A stretch of 64,000 nucleotides of DNA, from assembly GCF_002574545.1 (NCBI RefSeq), contig NZ_NUGT01000026.1:1-64000 (forward strand), written 5' to 3'. This DNA comes from Bacillus sp. AFS055030. Its GTDB lineage: Bacteria > Bacillota > Bacilli > Bacillales > Bacillaceae_G. The position numbers and the translations under genes were made by a program. Positions 18,364-29,814 of this stretch are shown piece after piece. Positions within the stretch are counted from its first letter, which is position 1. Each line of letters opens with the position of its first letter. Below the pieces are notes generated by a model. It was not told the DNA's origin. It saw only the letters and a list, made by a program, of their open reading frames with translations, and did not search any database.

Positions 18364-18434
18364 AGTGTTACAATCCGCTCCTTTCACATAAAGAATATTT
18401 TAACATAATCTCTGCTTTTCTAAAAGAAAAAGAA

Positions 18435-18469
18435 GAAGTCAAAGTCAAGGCTACCCTGACTTTGACTTC
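18435..18469 (-). terminator. Intra-operon terminator between dnaK and dnaJ
   Basis: A perfect 13-bp stem (GAAGTCAAAGTCA with TGACTTTGACTTC, 9-nt loop), followed on the minus strand by TTCTTTTTCTTTT. It should make dnaJ expression lower than dnaK through partial read-through. Confidence 0.75.
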
Positions 18470-18486
18470 CCTTACTTTAGATATAT

Positions 18487-18530
18487 GGTCTAGTTCCAGG
18501 CGTTCTGGACAAACGCCTTCCACTTTTCGG
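18487..18530. repeat. Bacillaceae-type intergenic repeat (GTCTAG...TTCCAGGCG...CTTTTC)
   Basis: On the plus strand the segment GGTCTAGTTCCAGGCG, GGACAAACGCCTTCC, ACTTTTCGG resembles an intergenic sequence that I remember as common in Bacillus-group genomes (GTCTAG-CTCCAG-CGCC...CGCTTCC-GCTTTTC). It contains the inverted repeat GGCGTT/AACGCC. It is locally GC-rich and lies 3 nt from the dnaK stop. The family assignment is from memory. Confidence 0.5.
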
Positions 18531-18532
18531 TA

Positions 18533-20368
<1,836 letters not shown>

Positions 20369-20426
20369 CTAAAATCTACATAAGTTATATTTTAGTTTTT
20401 TTAAAATTTTATATTCAACAAACTAA

Positions 20427-20999
20427 TTACTCGTTTACTTTAACCATTGATGGACGAATTACTCTGTCCTTTAGTTTATAGCCTTTTTGGAATTCTTGTA
20501 GAATTTCATTAGATGGTTTAGAATCATCACTTTCTTGCATTACAGCTTGATGGACATTCGGATCGAATTGTTCACCAAGTGCCGGGATTTCTTCTACTCC
20601 TTCTTTTTTCACAGCTTCAACAAGCATACGGTAGACCATTTCCATCCCTTGTTTTAAAGAAGCAGTTTGCTCATCTGTTGCTTCAACTTGTAGTGCACGT
20701 TCGAAATTATCTAGTACTGGTAATAAATCAGTTACTAAACTTTGAGCACGATAAGTCATTAAAGATTGTTGGTCTAAAAGTGCACGACGTTTATAATTTT
20801 CGAAATCAGCATGTAGGCGTAAGTACTTATTTTCCTTCTCATCTACTTCAGCACGAAGTTTTTGAAGCTCATCTTCAGAAGAATTCACATCATCAGTTGT
20901 CTCTTCTGTATTTTCTTCTGTAAAGATTGAAGGCTCTTCAACAGTAGTTTCTTCATTCACTACTTCTTCATTTAAAAGTTCTTCCTGACGTTCTGTCAT
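20427..20999 (-). CDS. grpE: Nucleotide exchange factor GrpE
   Basis: A 190-residue DnaK nucleotide-exchange factor. It has an acidic N-terminal tail, a long coiled-coil ([24 protein letters not shown]) and the conserved beta domain with [20 protein letters not shown] and [17 protein letters not shown]. Located between hrcA and dnaK in the canonical class I heat-shock order. Confidence 0.96.
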   Translation of the reverse strand: MTERQEELLNEEVVNEETTVEEPSIFTEENTEETTDDVNSSEDELQKLRAEVDEKENKYLRLHADFENYKRRALLDQQSLMTYRAQSLVTDLLPVLDNFERALQVEATDEQTASLKQGMEMVYRMLVEAVKKEGVEEIPALGEQFDPNVHQAVMQESDDSKPSNEILQEFQKGYKLKDRVIRPSMVKVNE

Positions 21000-21029
21000 G
21001 TCACCTTCACCTCCTATTTTTTTATATGT

Positions 21030-21057
21030 AATCCATTGTTTCTTATCACAATGGATT
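21030..21057 (-). other. Hairpin at the hrcA-grpE junction
   Basis: A perfect 10-bp stem (AATCCATTGT with ACAATGGATT, 8-nt loop) starting at the hrcA stop. It has only a short T-tract on the minus-strand side. In B. subtilis the dnaK-operon mRNA is processed at a stem-loop at this junction, and I infer the same role here. Confidence 0.6.
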
Positions 21058-22085
21058 TATTCAACATCCTTAGATGAAAATAATAAATTCAATTGCCCTG
21101 TTATTAAATGCATTAATGAGATTACTCGTGAGTATTCCATACGAGTTGGTCCTAATACTGCGATTGTACCAATTTGATCTTCGCCTAATGAATAGGTTGC
21201 ACTAATGATACTTACATTTTCTAAACCAGACTTTTCATTTTCCTTACCAATTTTGACACTTAAACCCATCTGTTCAAAAGGAATAATACTTTTTAGTTCA
21301 TCTTGCTTTTCAATCATGTTTAACAATACTTTCATTGTCTCTACATTATGAAATTCTGGTTGAGCTAAAATATTCGTTTTTCCACTTAGAATCAGCTTTT
21401 GTTCAATCGGTACGTCAATAGTTCCACCAATCATCTTAATTACACTTTCATAATTTGAAATATGCGTACGTAAAATCATGGCTATTTCTTTATAAAGCTT
21501 GTCATTTATTTGATGAATTGGAACATTTACTAGTCGCTCATTTAATATATTTACCATTTTTTCAATATCACTCATAGACACACCAGGCGGTATAGTTACT
21601 GTTCGATTTTTAACAATACCTGTGTCTGTCACAATAATTGATACTGCTGTATTAGGCCCTATTGGAATAAGCTGAATATTTTTAAGCTTATTTTCAGTAA
21701 CTTTTGGTCCTAGAGCAATTGTTGTGTAATTTGTTAAATCAGATAGGATATCAGCTGAATTTTTTACAAGCTTTTCTATTTCAAAAATACGCTCGGCAAA
21801 AATACTTTTTATCGAACGAACATCATCTTCATTAACAATTTGTGGTGATAACAGATGGTCTACATAAAAACGATACCCTTTCTCAGAAGGGATTCGACCT
21901 GCAGAGCTATGAGGCTTTTCAATATAACCAAGTTCTTCTAAATCAGCCATCTCATTTCGTATCGTTGCTGAACTAAATGAAATACCTTCCTTTTTAGATA
22001 AACTCCTTGAACCAACAGGTTGTGCCATGCGAATAAAGTCATCGATAATAATTTGTAGAATCAATAACTGTCTTTCAGTCAACAT
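21057..22085 (-). CDS. hrcA: Heat-inducible transcription repressor HrcA
   Basis: Class I heat-shock repressor, 342 residues, which binds CIRCE and depends on GroEL for activity. The N-terminal winged helix reads [17 protein letters not shown]...PVGSRSL, and the conserved [30 protein letters not shown] segment is split across the DNA-binding domain. Start: ATG 22085 with GAGGTG upstream; an extension to 22106 overlaps the CIRCE element. First gene of the operon and autoregulated. Confidence 0.96.
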   Translation of the reverse strand: MLTERQLLILQIIIDDFIRMAQPVGSRSLSKKEGISFSSATIRNEMADLEELGYIEKPHSSAGRIPSEKGYRFYVDHLLSPQIVNEDDVRSIKSIFAERIFEIEKLVKNSADILSDLTNYTTIALGPKVTENKLKNIQLIPIGPNTAVSIIVTDTGIVKNRTVTIPPGVSMSDIEKMVNILNERLVNVPIHQINDKLYKEIAMILRTHISNYESVIKMIGGTIDVPIEQKLILSGKTNILAQPEFHNVETMKVLLNMIEKQDELKSIIPFEQMGLSVKIGKENEKSGLENVSIISATYSLGEDQIGTIAVLGPTRMEYSRVISLMHLITGQLNLLFSSKDVE

Positions 22086-22099
22086 GTTTATCACCTCTA

Positions 22100-22126
22100 T
22101 TAGCACTCTTATCTAGTGAGTGCTAA
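22100..22126 (-). promoter_or_regulatory. CIRCE operator
   Basis: A perfect match to TTAGCACTC-N9-GAGTGCTAA, located 15 nt upstream of the hrcA start codon in the transcribed leader. This is the HrcA binding site and makes the operon a class I heat-shock operon. Confidence 0.97.
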
Positions 22127-22136
22127 ATATATTATT

Positions 22137-22165
22137 AACTTAACAAATCCTTTATACGATGTCAA
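22137..22165 (-). promoter_or_regulatory. Sigma-A promoter of the hrcA operon
   Basis: A perfect -35 TTGACA (plus-strand 22160-22165), 17-nt spacer, and a weak -10 TAAGTT (22137-22142), immediately upstream of CIRCE. The -35 is clear; the exact -10 is less certain because the region is very AT-rich. Confidence 0.65.
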
Positions 22166-22275
22166 GAAGTTAAAGGCAGGAATAAAGAAGAGCAAGTTGA
22201 TTAATTAGGAAAGGATCGTTATTTAAATCCTCCCTAATCTCATCTACCTCTCTATTGTGTTCATACTTATTGCTT

Positions 22276-23412
22276 TTAAAGTAAGAATGCCTGAAATACT
22301 TCGTTTCCTAGTAACTTCCCTTTGTGGGTTAATCGAAGAAATACACCATTCATCTCAACTAATCCATCTTTCATTAGTTTTTCTATTACGTTCGGAAATA
22401 CTTCATTAAATGTTGAACCAAATTTTTCTTGGAACTTTCTTTCCGAAACTCCCTCCATTTTACGAAGCCCTAAAAACATTTCTTCTTCCATTTGTTCTTG
22501 TTTCGTTACTGTATGCTCATGAATAATTGGGACACCTGTGTCATCAATCAATTGAAAATATTTTTTTAATGGGCCTGCATTTGAATAGCGAATTCCATTA
22601 ATATAGCCATGTGCACCTGCACCAAAACCAAAATACTCTTCATTATTCCAATATACAAGATTATGCTTACTTTCTAATCCATTTTTTTCAAAATTGCTAA
22701 TTTCATATTGACGAAAGCCATTTTTTTCTAAATAGTTCATTAAAAAGTCATACATAGCCGCTTCATCTTCTTCTGGTGCTGGTTTCAGTTTTCCCCTATT
22801 CATTTCTATGTAAAAAACCGTTTTTGGTTCAATAATTAATGAATATGCTGAGATGTGCTGAATCGGTAGCTTCATTGCTTTATCTAAAGAATCAACGAAT
22901 TGTTCCATTGTTTGACCAGGTAATGCATACATTAAATCAAGATTAATATTATCAATACCAACTTCTTTTGCAGTTTTGATTGCTTCTTCTATCTCATTTG
23001 GTGAATGTGTTCTTCCAATCTTTTTAAGTAAGCCTTCATCAAACGTTTGCGCTCCAAAACTAATTCGATTCACTCCACCATCTTTTAAGATTTGTAGCTT
23101 CTCTTTTGAAATCTCATTTGGATTACTTTCAAAAGTCATTTCGATATCTTTTTTCCCTTTAATAATATGGTTATTAATTATTTCTATCAGGCGCTTAGTT
23201 TGAGGTAATGTTAATGCAGTTGGAGTTCCTCCACCTACAAATACGGTTTTCAAATTCGAAATTGGATTTCTTTTTAAACTTTCAATAATTTCTTTCTCTA
23301 AATAGTCTAAATATTGATCAACCGGCTGACGGTCCATCATAAATTTATTAAAATCGCAGTAGTAACAAATCTGCTGACAAAATGGTATATGAATATAAAC
23401 GGAAGATGCCAT
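22276..23412 (-). CDS. hemW: Radical SAM haem chaperone HemW
   Basis: A 378-residue member of the HemN/HemW family. It has the radical-SAM CxxxCxxC motif in HIPFCQQICYYCDFNK, the glycine-rich VFVGGGTPTAL, ISFGAQTFDEGLLKKIGR, and the C-terminal HemN-type domain (EEEMFLGLRKMEGV). It lacks the longer N-terminal region of coproporphyrinogen dehydrogenase HemN, so the haem-chaperone assignment is preferred. Position lepA-hemW-hrcA is as in B. subtilis. Confidence 0.93.
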   Translation of the reverse strand: MASSVYIHIPFCQQICYYCDFNKFMMDRQPVDQYLDYLEKEIIESLKRNPISNLKTVFVGGGTPTALTLPQTKRLIEIINNHIIKGKKDIEMTFESNPNEISKEKLQILKDGGVNRISFGAQTFDEGLLKKIGRTHSPNEIEEAIKTAKEVGIDNINLDLMYALPGQTMEQFVDSLDKAMKLPIQHISAYSLIIEPKTVFYIEMNRGKLKPAPEEDEAAMYDFLMNYLEKNGFRQYEISNFEKNGLESKHNLVYWNNEEYFGFGAGAHGYINGIRYSNAGPLKKYFQLIDDTGVPIIHEHTVTKQEQMEEEMFLGLRKMEGVSERKFQEKFGSTFNEVFPNVIEKLMKDGLVEMNGVFLRLTHKGKLLGNEVFQAFLL

Positions 23413-23434
23413 ACCTTCTCCTCTTTTCTATGTG

Positions 23435-23485
23435 AAAAGCCCCTGATCCAATACCTTCTGAGGGTGTGAGATTCAGGGACTTTCG
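23435..23485 (-). terminator. Leader hairpin upstream of hemW
   Basis: On the minus strand GTCCCTGAAT and ATCAGGGGCTTTT form a stem around about 24 nt that contains an inner CCT/AGG hairpin, ending in CTTTTC. It lies about 20 nt before the hemW start, so it may be an attenuator or lepA read-through terminator. Confidence 0.5.
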
Positions 23486-23620
23486 TTGATTTCAACTTTA
23501 TGATTGTATATTTTCTTATGAAATTTGTCTAATTAATGGCTTTACTTTATTAATCATTATTTACATCTTATTTTTGATCCATAACAAATTTTAGTAAAAA
23601 TTAATGCAACTAAATTTACA

Positions 23621-23649
23621 ATGCCACCGCAATTTAATTACGGTGGCAT
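23621..23649 (-). terminator. Hairpin after lepA
   Basis: A perfect 9-bp stem (ATGCCACCG with CGGTGGCAT) and an 11-nt AT-rich loop, 23 nt beyond the lepA stop. The downstream minus-strand sequence is AT-rich but has only a short T-tract. Confidence 0.65.
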
Positions 23650-23672
23650 CTCATCAACATCAATACTTAATA

Positions 23673-25493
23673 TTAGTCATCCATACGTAAAACAGCCATG
23701 AATGCCTCTTGTGGTACCTCTACAGAACCAACAGCTTTCATTCGCTTTTTACCTTCTTTTTGCTTATCTAATAGCTTACGTTTACGAGAGATATCCCCAC
23801 CGTAACATTTTGCTAATACGTTTTTACCCATTGACTTAATTGTTGAACGAGCAACAATTTTTTGTCCGATTGCCGCTTGAACTGGTACTTCGAACTGTTG
23901 TCTTGGAATTAGTTCTTTTAATTTATCAACGATAATTTTCCCACGATCATAAGCAGCATCTCTATGAACGATAAATGATAGAGCATCTACTTGTTCACCG
24001 TTTAATAAAATATCCATTTTCACAAGTTTAGAAACTTTGTAACCAATCAGTTCATAGTCAAATGAAGCATAACCTTTTGTACTTGATTTTAATTGGTCAA
24101 AGAAATCATAAACAATTTCAGATAATGGAATTTCATACGTTAACGTAACACGGTTTGCATCTAAATATTGCATATCGATAAAGTTTCCACGTTTCTTTTG
24201 GCAAAGTTCCATGATTGCTCCAACAAAATCATTTGGAACCATGATTTTTGCTTTTACGTAAGGCTCTTCTACTCGATCAATTGATTGAGGGTCTGGCATA
24301 TGAGCAGGGTTATCAACGATAATCAAATCACCTTTTGTTGTGTAAACATTATAGATAACACTTGGTGCTGTTGTAATTAAATCAATTTTGAATTCACGTT
24401 CAATACGCTCTTGAATGATTTCCATGTGTAATAATCCTAAAAATCCACAACGGAAACCAAATCCTAAAGCTTGTGAAGTTTCAGCTTCAAATTGTAAAGC
24501 TGCATCATTTAATTGAAGTTTTTCAAGTGCATCACGTAAATCATTATATTTAGAAGTATCTATTGGATATAATCCACAGAATACCATAGGATTTAATTTA
24601 CGATAACCTGGTAGTGGCTCGGTTGCTGGATTCTCAGCAAGAGTAATTGTATCCCCAACGCGAGTATCTCCAACATTTTTAATAGAAGCAGTTAAGAAAC
24701 CTACGTCACCTACAGTTAACTCATCACGTTGTGTAGTACGAGGAGTAAATACTCCTGCTTCAACTACTTCGAATTCTTTACCAGTAGCCATCATTCTAAT
24801 TTTTTGACCTACTTTTACAGTACCTTCTACAATACGAATATAAGCTACAACACCACGATATGGATCGAATAATGAATCAAAAATAAGTGCTTTTAAAGGC
24901 GCATCTGGATCCCCTGTTGGAGCTGGTACTTTTTCTACAATTTGTTCTAGAATTTCTTCTATTCCGATTCCTGCTTTAGCAGATGCTAATACTGCTTCAG
25001 AAGCATCTAAACCAATTACCTCTTCAACTTCTTGTCTTACACGTTCAGGCTCAGCACTCGGTAGGTCAATCTTATTAATAACTGGTAAAATTTCTAAATC
25101 ATTGTCTAAAGCTAAATAGACGTTCGCCAATGTTTGTGCTTCGATACCTTGTGCAGCATCAACTACGAGAATTGCGCCTTCACAAGCTGCTAAACTACGT
25201 GAAACTTCATAAGTGAAGTCGACATGTCCAGGAGTATCAATTAAATGAAGAATATATTCTTCTCCATTTTTAGCTTTATATTGTAACTGCACAGCATTTA
25301 ATTTAATGGTAATTCCACGTTCACGCTCTAAATCCATTGAGTCCAATAGCTGAGACTTCATCTCACGCTGTGTTAATGCATTTGTTTTCTCAAGAATTCT
25401 ATCTGCTAATGTAGACTTTCCATGGTCAATGTGTGCGATGATTGAAAAGTTTCTAATTCTCTTTTGTCTTTCTGATCTTGACTCTTTATTCAT
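23673..25493 (-). CDS. lepA: Elongation factor 4 (LepA)
   Basis: A 606-residue ribosome-associated GTPase that back-translocates stalled ribosomes. GTPase motifs are AHIDHGKST (G1), [11 protein letters not shown] (G2), DTPGHVDFT (G3), NKIDLPSA (G4) and ASAKAGIG (G5). The C-terminus has the LepA-specific domain ending in a basic [17 protein letters not shown] and [16 protein letters not shown]. Full length and intact. Confidence 0.97.
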   Translation of the reverse strand: MNKESRSERQKRIRNFSIIAHIDHGKSTLADRILEKTNALTQREMKSQLLDSMDLERERGITIKLNAVQLQYKAKNGEEYILHLIDTPGHVDFTYEVSRSLAACEGAILVVDAAQGIEAQTLANVYLALDNDLEILPVINKIDLPSAEPERVRQEVEEVIGLDASEAVLASAKAGIGIEEILEQIVEKVPAPTGDPDAPLKALIFDSLFDPYRGVVAYIRIVEGTVKVGQKIRMMATGKEFEVVEAGVFTPRTTQRDELTVGDVGFLTASIKNVGDTRVGDTITLAENPATEPLPGYRKLNPMVFCGLYPIDTSKYNDLRDALEKLQLNDAALQFEAETSQALGFGFRCGFLGLLHMEIIQERIEREFKIDLITTAPSVIYNVYTTKGDLIIVDNPAHMPDPQSIDRVEEPYVKAKIMVPNDFVGAIMELCQKKRGNFIDMQYLDANRVTLTYEIPLSEIVYDFFDQLKSSTKGYASFDYELIGYKVSKLVKMDILLNGEQVDALSFIVHRDAAYDRGKIIVDKLKELIPRQQFEVPVQAAIGQKIVARSTIKSMGKNVLAKCYGGDISRKRKLLDKQKEGKKRMKAVGSVEVPQEAFMAVLRMDD

Positions 25494-25602
25494 TTCATCA
25501 CTCCTAAATTTCTCGACAGCATAGATAGTTTTGATTATATCAAAAAAATAGGGAAATATTCAATCTATATTAGCAGTATATGTCGAATGAAGTTTAGAAG
25601 GT

Positions 25603-25953
25603 CTAATTTAAGCTATCAATAATAGAAGGAATTTTTTCAACAATCTTAATCCCTTTTTCAGTTACATACGCAACAAAATGAGATATTCCTTTTCCAACAA
25701 CTGTAAAATAATTAAATGCCCCTAATCTTTCTAAATGATCTTCTCGAATTGCTAGTCCTTCTTTCGTGTAATCCTTTCCAAAAAGTACTGGACCAGCTTT
25801 CCCATCTTCTTTTGAAATTTTTACTACATCGTCTACATGATAGTAATCAGTCGAAGTAACTTTACTTATTCCATCTTTCGCAACTTGCATACAAGTAATG
25901 ATCGTTATCGAAAAAATGATAATTAGCGTAAAATACCGAACCATATATTTCAT
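25603..25953 (-). CDS. yqxA: YqxA-like membrane-anchored protein of unknown function
   Basis: A 116-residue protein with an N-terminal TM or uncleaved signal segment (YFTLIIIFSITIITCMQVA) and an extracytoplasmic domain containing HVDDVVKISKEDGKAGPVLFGKDYT. Size, topology and position just upstream of lepA match B. subtilis YqxA (DUF3679). In B. subtilis spoIIP lies between gpr and yqxA; here only 24 nt separate the two genes. Function unknown; the cluster suggests co-expression with gpr during sporulation. Confidence 0.75.
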   Translation of the reverse strand: MKYMVRYFTLIIIFSITIITCMQVAKDGISKVTSTDYYHVDDVVKISKEDGKAGPVLFGKDYTKEGLAIREDHLERLGAFNYFTVVGKGISHFVAYVTEKGIKIVEKIPSIIDSLN

Positions 25954-25977
25954 GTGTTTCTCCTCACTTACGAAATA

Positions 25978-27078
25978 TTAATGAGTATAAGAGCCAATAT
26001 TATCTTGATTAATTTTAGAATGCAGCGCAGCGTTCATACCGCCAGCAATAATATTTGCCATATCTTCAATAAATGTATCCACTTCTTTTGGTGTAACCAT
26101 TAAGTTATGACCTAGTGGTGACAATACCTCATGTATCAGTTTCCTTTTTTCATTCTCTTCAAGTGTTCCTACAATTCCCATAAATGCCATTCGTTCCTTT
26201 TCACCAGGCATATCTTCGTCGGTATACTTTTTCTTTTCTCCAAATGCCATACCTGAAGGAATTAACGCTTTAGCTGGCTTGTCTCCTTCTTTTATTTCAC
26301 GTCCAAAATGTTTTAAAATGAAGTCAATTGTATCACTTGTAATCGCAACAGCATCAACAACGGTTGGAACACCAATCGCAATAACCGGAATACCTAGTGT
26401 TTCCTTACTTAATTCCTTCCGTTTATTTCCTATTCCAGAACCTGGATGAATGCCATTATCTGTAATTTGGATTGTTGTATTAACGCGCTCAATAGATCTT
26501 GCTGCAAGTGCATCAATCGCAATGACAAAATCTGGTTTTACTTTTTCAATGACACCTGAAATAATATCGCTCGTTTCAATACCAGTGATCCCCATTACGC
26601 CTGGAGATAAAGCACAAACTGGACGATAACCATCTTGTACACTTTCAGGCTGTAGTTCAAAAAGATGCTTCGTGACAACTAAATTTTCAACAACCATTGG
26701 CCCAAGTGCATCAGGAGTTACATTCCAATTTCCTAAACCGACAACTAAACAAGTTTGATCTTCCGTAATTCCTAAATTTTTTAAGAATGCAGAAAACTCG
26801 TTTGCAAAAACCTTTTCAACCTTTTCTTGAAGCTCAGTATCTTGTTCACGAATCCCTTGAACTTGAAGTGTTAAATAATTACCTGGCTTTTTACCAATTC
26901 TTTCAGATGCGGACTCTTTAATATGAACATGAGAAATACTTACACCATCAGCTTCTCGTTCTTTAACGATGACACCGGTAATTTCTTCCTTTGTCTGTTC
27001 TCGCTCCTCGAGCATCTCTTTTGCTTCTACTGCTAAATCTGTTCGAACACTATATTGACTTAAATCTAATTCACTCAT
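25978..27078 (-). CDS. gpr: Germination protease GPR
   Basis: The aspartic-type endopeptidase that degrades small acid-soluble spore proteins during germination; 366 residues. It begins with the conserved zymogen region [19 protein letters not shown], where autoprocessing removes the first 15-16 residues, probably within TDLAVE. Other conserved stretches are [28 protein letters not shown] and [14 protein letters not shown]. Divergent from rpsT. Expected to be expressed in the forespore, although I did not find a convincing sigma-G promoter by eye. Confidence 0.95.
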   Translation of the reverse strand: MSELDLSQYSVRTDLAVEAKEMLEEREQTKEEITGVIVKEREADGVSISHVHIKESASERIGKKPGNYLTLQVQGIREQDTELQEKVEKVFANEFSAFLKNLGITEDQTCLVVGLGNWNVTPDALGPMVVENLVVTKHLFELQPESVQDGYRPVCALSPGVMGITGIETSDIISGVIEKVKPDFVIAIDALAARSIERVNTTIQITDNGIHPGSGIGNKRKELSKETLGIPVIAIGVPTVVDAVAITSDTIDFILKHFGREIKEGDKPAKALIPSGMAFGEKKKYTDEDMPGEKERMAFMGIVGTLEENEKRKLIHEVLSPLGHNLMVTPKEVDTFIEDMANIIAGGMNAALHSKINQDNIGSYTH

Positions 27079-27208
27079 TTATCTAGCCTCCACAATACTC
27101 ATCGAAATTTAACAATTCTCTTCTTAACTAGTTTAGCTAGATGTTACCAATTCTAAACGAATTGTTTATTTTTCTTTTGAAAAGGCGAAAATAGCTTTAT
27201 GAATTCTA

Positions 27209-27237
27209 TTGCCAAATGGGACTTGTTTTGATAAAAT
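27209..27237 (+). promoter_or_regulatory. Sigma-A promoter of rpsT
   Basis: TTGCCA (27209-27214), 17-nt spacer, TAAAAT (27232-27237), about 55 nt before the SD of rpsT. Confidence 0.65.
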
Positions 27238-27297
27238 AAGTTTTGTTCTATTTGTATTCGAGGCAAATTTCTCGACTGCATTCGGGAGGTGAAAGGT

Positions 27298-27564
27298 ATG
27301 CCAAATATTAAATCAGCTATTAAACGTGTAAAAACAGCTGAAGCTCATCGTGCTCACAACGCATCTCTAAAATCAGAAATGCGTACTGCAGTGAAAACTG
27401 TTGAAGCTTTAGTTACTAATAACGAAACTGAAAAAGCGCAAGAAGCTTTATTAACTGCTTCTAAAAAATTAGATAAAGCTGTTAACAGCAATCTAATCCA
27501 CAAAAACGCTGCTTCACGTCAAAAATCTCGTTTAGCTAAAAAAGTTAACGCTATGAACGCGTAA
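27298..27564 (+). CDS. rpsT: 30S ribosomal protein S20
   Basis: An 88-residue lysine-rich S20 that binds 16S rRNA. It starts [21 protein letters not shown] and ends [20 protein letters not shown]. Start: ATG 27298 behind GGGAGGTG; an in-frame GTG three codons upstream lies inside the SD and is rejected. Transcribed opposite to most of its neighbours, with its own promoter and terminator. Confidence 0.97.
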   Translation: MPNIKSAIKRVKTAEAHRAHNASLKSEMRTAVKTVEALVTNNETEKAQEALLTASKKLDKAVNSNLIHKNAASRQKSRLAKKVNAMNA

Positions 27565-27570
27565 TGAATG

Positions 27571-27601
27571 AAATGGTGTCTCAGCTGAGACACCATTTTT
27601 T
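27571..27601 (+). terminator. Terminator after rpsT
   Basis: A near-perfect palindrome, AAATGGTGTCTC-AGCT-GAGACACCATTT, followed by TTT. Its dyad symmetry and A/T flanks allow function on both strands. Confidence 0.9.
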
Positions 27602-27624
27602 CGTACAATAAAGTATCAGATAAA

Positions 27625-28431
27625 TTATCTAATTTTATTACATTCGCGAATGATAAACTCCATGTAGTCAATCGCATCTTTTCTTCTTGTAAAAATCGAT
27701 TTGTAATAGGATTTTTTATGATCTGTTCGTAATCTCAATGACTCATTAATAATCTTATGCCATCTTTTAGGAACTGACTTTAAAGCATATTCACCCGCTC
27801 CTACTTTTGATGTAATATCTTTTTCTTTCAATGTGTAATAAATTCGAGATACTCCTAAAACTCCCCATTCAATACTTCTTAAACTGACAATTAAACTCAA
27901 ATAGTTAACTGTAGGGAACTTTTTACAATTATTTAACCAGCTAAGCCAATAAGAATTAAGATTATTCCTCATATTAGATAGTAGTGTATCCCAGTTTACT
28001 GAAATATCTACATTATCAAAATTTAGCCCCCTAACAGTTATACCGTATGTTTTTAATTGAAAAACATCGATCGAATTCTGCTCAAATATATTTAAACCTT
28101 GAAACTGCCCATCATTGAAACGAATACATAATTTCCCTTCTTCATTTAAAGACTGCAAATCTTCTTTAAAAATATACCACCCATCTAAAATTGTATTTGG
28201 AAATTTTCTTTGCATATCTTTATGAATATCTCTCAGTATTTTTACATCAGCTTCAGAAACTTTGCGCTTTACAACAGCTATAAAATCGATATCGCTAAAT
28301 CCATTCTTAAAAGCACTTAAAGTAATCGAGCCATAAAGATAAAAAGAATCGATTAAATTAGGTAATTTCAAATCAAAATAATGAAAGTAAGTATCTAATA
28401 CATCGTTTATTTCTTTAGGAATTCCAGCCAT
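27625..28431 (-). CDS. Nucleotidyltransferase-fold protein resembling aminoglycoside adenylyltransferases
   Basis: A 268-residue protein with the polymerase-beta-like nucleotidyltransferase motif: LYGSITLSAFKNGFSDIDFIAVV (residues about 28-50), including GS and the DxD metal ligands. A C-terminal domain resembles the helical half of AadA-type streptomycin/spectinomycin adenylyltransferases (DUF4111). Overall resemblance is distant, and drug modification cannot be inferred. It is inserted between rpsT and holA, which are neighbours in B. subtilis, so it is probably an acquisition in this lineage. No mobile-element ends are visible. Confidence 0.75.
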   Translation of the reverse strand: MAGIPKEINDVLDTYFHYFDLKLPNLIDSFYLYGSITLSAFKNGFSDIDFIAVVKRKVSEADVKILRDIHKDMQRKFPNTILDGWYIFKEDLQSLNEEGKLCIRFNDGQFQGLNIFEQNSIDVFQLKTYGITVRGLNFDNVDISVNWDTLLSNMRNNLNSYWLSWLNNCKKFPTVNYLSLIVSLRSIEWGVLGVSRIYYTLKEKDITSKVGAGEYALKSVPKRWHKIINESLRLRTDHKKSYYKSIFTRRKDAIDYMEFIIRECNKIR

Positions 28432-28533
28432 TCATCTCTCTCCCAAACACCTTTTATAGGAAATCTTTTACAATTCCTACATTATAACAGATTGTATTGG
28501 TAATAGACTGAATTTTATAGACTTTTATATGAT

Positions 28534-28576
28534 AAAAAATGGCAGCCCAATTTAACGATTGGACTGCCATTTTTTA
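28534..28576 (-). terminator. Terminator after holA
   Basis: AAAAATGGCAG-CCCAAT and ATTGGA-CTGCCATTTTT form a long stem with a short internal mismatch and A/T runs on both sides. It should end the holA transcript and insulates the nucleotidyltransferase gene. Confidence 0.85.
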
Positions 28577-28600
28577 TTCTTTATGTCGGTTTTTCTTAAA

Positions 28601-29605
28601 TTATTTATTTAATTGAAGAATTAACATTTCAAGGATCATGACCTTATCTCCTTGACCAGTCTTCATTTTATAATCAACTTCAGCAATTAATCGTATCGCT
28701 TCTTTCAATTCACTTGCTTGAAAGTTATTCGCTTGCTTTTGTCCATAAAACACTCTCCCTGGGGATACACCTACTGAGGAGGCAATTTGATTATTTGAAT
28801 AGCCACTACTTGATAATTGCTTTATTCCATATAATAATCTAAACTGACTAGCTAACAATGCAACTATTTTTATCGGTTCTTCGCCAATAAATAATAATTC
28901 ATGAAGAATTTTCAGTGCCTCAGTTGTTTGTCTTACCGCTGTTTTTTCGATAAGAGAAAAAACATTTTGTTCAATTGTTTTTGCTACCATCATTTCTACT
29001 AGGTCTGCATCAACTTCGCCTTCATTTCCAATAAACAATTGTAACTTCTCACATTCAAGTTTTAAGATTGATAAATTATTTCCAACGAGTAATTTTAGCT
29101 TTTCAATTGCCTCTTTAGTAATTGTTACATTCCCAGTAAAACGCTCTTTAATCCAACCGTCTAAATTATTCGTTTCAACCGGGTGGCACTCAACTAGCTC
29201 TACTTGTTTTTTCAAGGCTTTTGTTACCTTTTTCCGTTCGTCCAATTTTTCATAAGCAGCCACAAAAACAACAGTAGTAAATGGCGCAGGATTTTCAATA
29301 TAATCAAATAATGGTTCTAGATCTTGTACAATTTTTTCTTTTTGAGCTGTTAAAAACAAACATGATTTTATGATGATGACCTTATTCCCACCAAAAAAGG
29401 ACGGTGTTTGAGCATCCTCAAGAGCTTCACTTAAATAAGACTCTTTTAAATCATATGTTTGATAGTTAAAATCATCAATTTCTCCTTGTAAAGCTGCTTT
29501 CACGATTAAGTTTTCCGCTTCTTGAAGTAAAAAATCTTCAGTACCTACCAATAAATACATTGGCGATACATTCTTTTTCAATTTTTTATGTAAATCATTA
29601 ATCAT
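28601..29605 (-). CDS. holA: DNA polymerase III subunit delta (HolA)
   Basis: A 334-residue clamp-loader delta subunit, corresponding to B. subtilis YqeN. It has an N-terminal P-loop-like region without a true Walker A (MYLLVGTEDFLLQEAENLI), FFGGNKVIIIKS, the central helical domain and C-terminal LASQFRLLYGIKQLSSSGYSNNQIA. Start: ATG 29605 has GAGGTG 6 nt upstream; an extension to 29647 has no SD. It is divergent from yqzM. Confidence 0.93.
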   Translation of the reverse strand: MINDLHKKLKKNVSPMYLLVGTEDFLLQEAENLIVKAALQGEIDDFNYQTYDLKESYLSEALEDAQTPSFFGGNKVIIIKSCLFLTAQKEKIVQDLEPLFDYIENPAPFTTVVFVAAYEKLDERKKVTKALKKQVELVECHPVETNNLDGWIKERFTGNVTITKEAIEKLKLLVGNNLSILKLECEKLQLFIGNEGEVDADLVEMMVAKTIEQNVFSLIEKTAVRQTTEALKILHELLFIGEEPIKIVALLASQFRLLYGIKQLSSSGYSNNQIASSVGVSPGRVFYGQKQANNFQASELKEAIRLIAEVDYKMKTGQGDKVMILEMLILQLNK

Positions 29606-29814
29606 GTTTTGCACCTCTACACTAATTTTCTTAGTATAGTATAACATGTCCTACATGAGAAGGAAGAGATTAGTAAATACTAATCTCTAATTTATATAAA
29701 CGTTTTAAATAAAGACCCGGTTTCTTCATTTAAAACGGTATAACTAAAACAAACATACTATGGATTTTTTAGTTATATTGATTTATACTAAAATTGATAT
29801 AGGAGGGGTTATTT

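Noticed and set aside
27625-28431. Calling this gene an aminoglycoside resistance determinant
   Set aside because: Only the general nucleotidyltransferase fold is visible; substrate residues cannot be matched to a known resistance enzyme.
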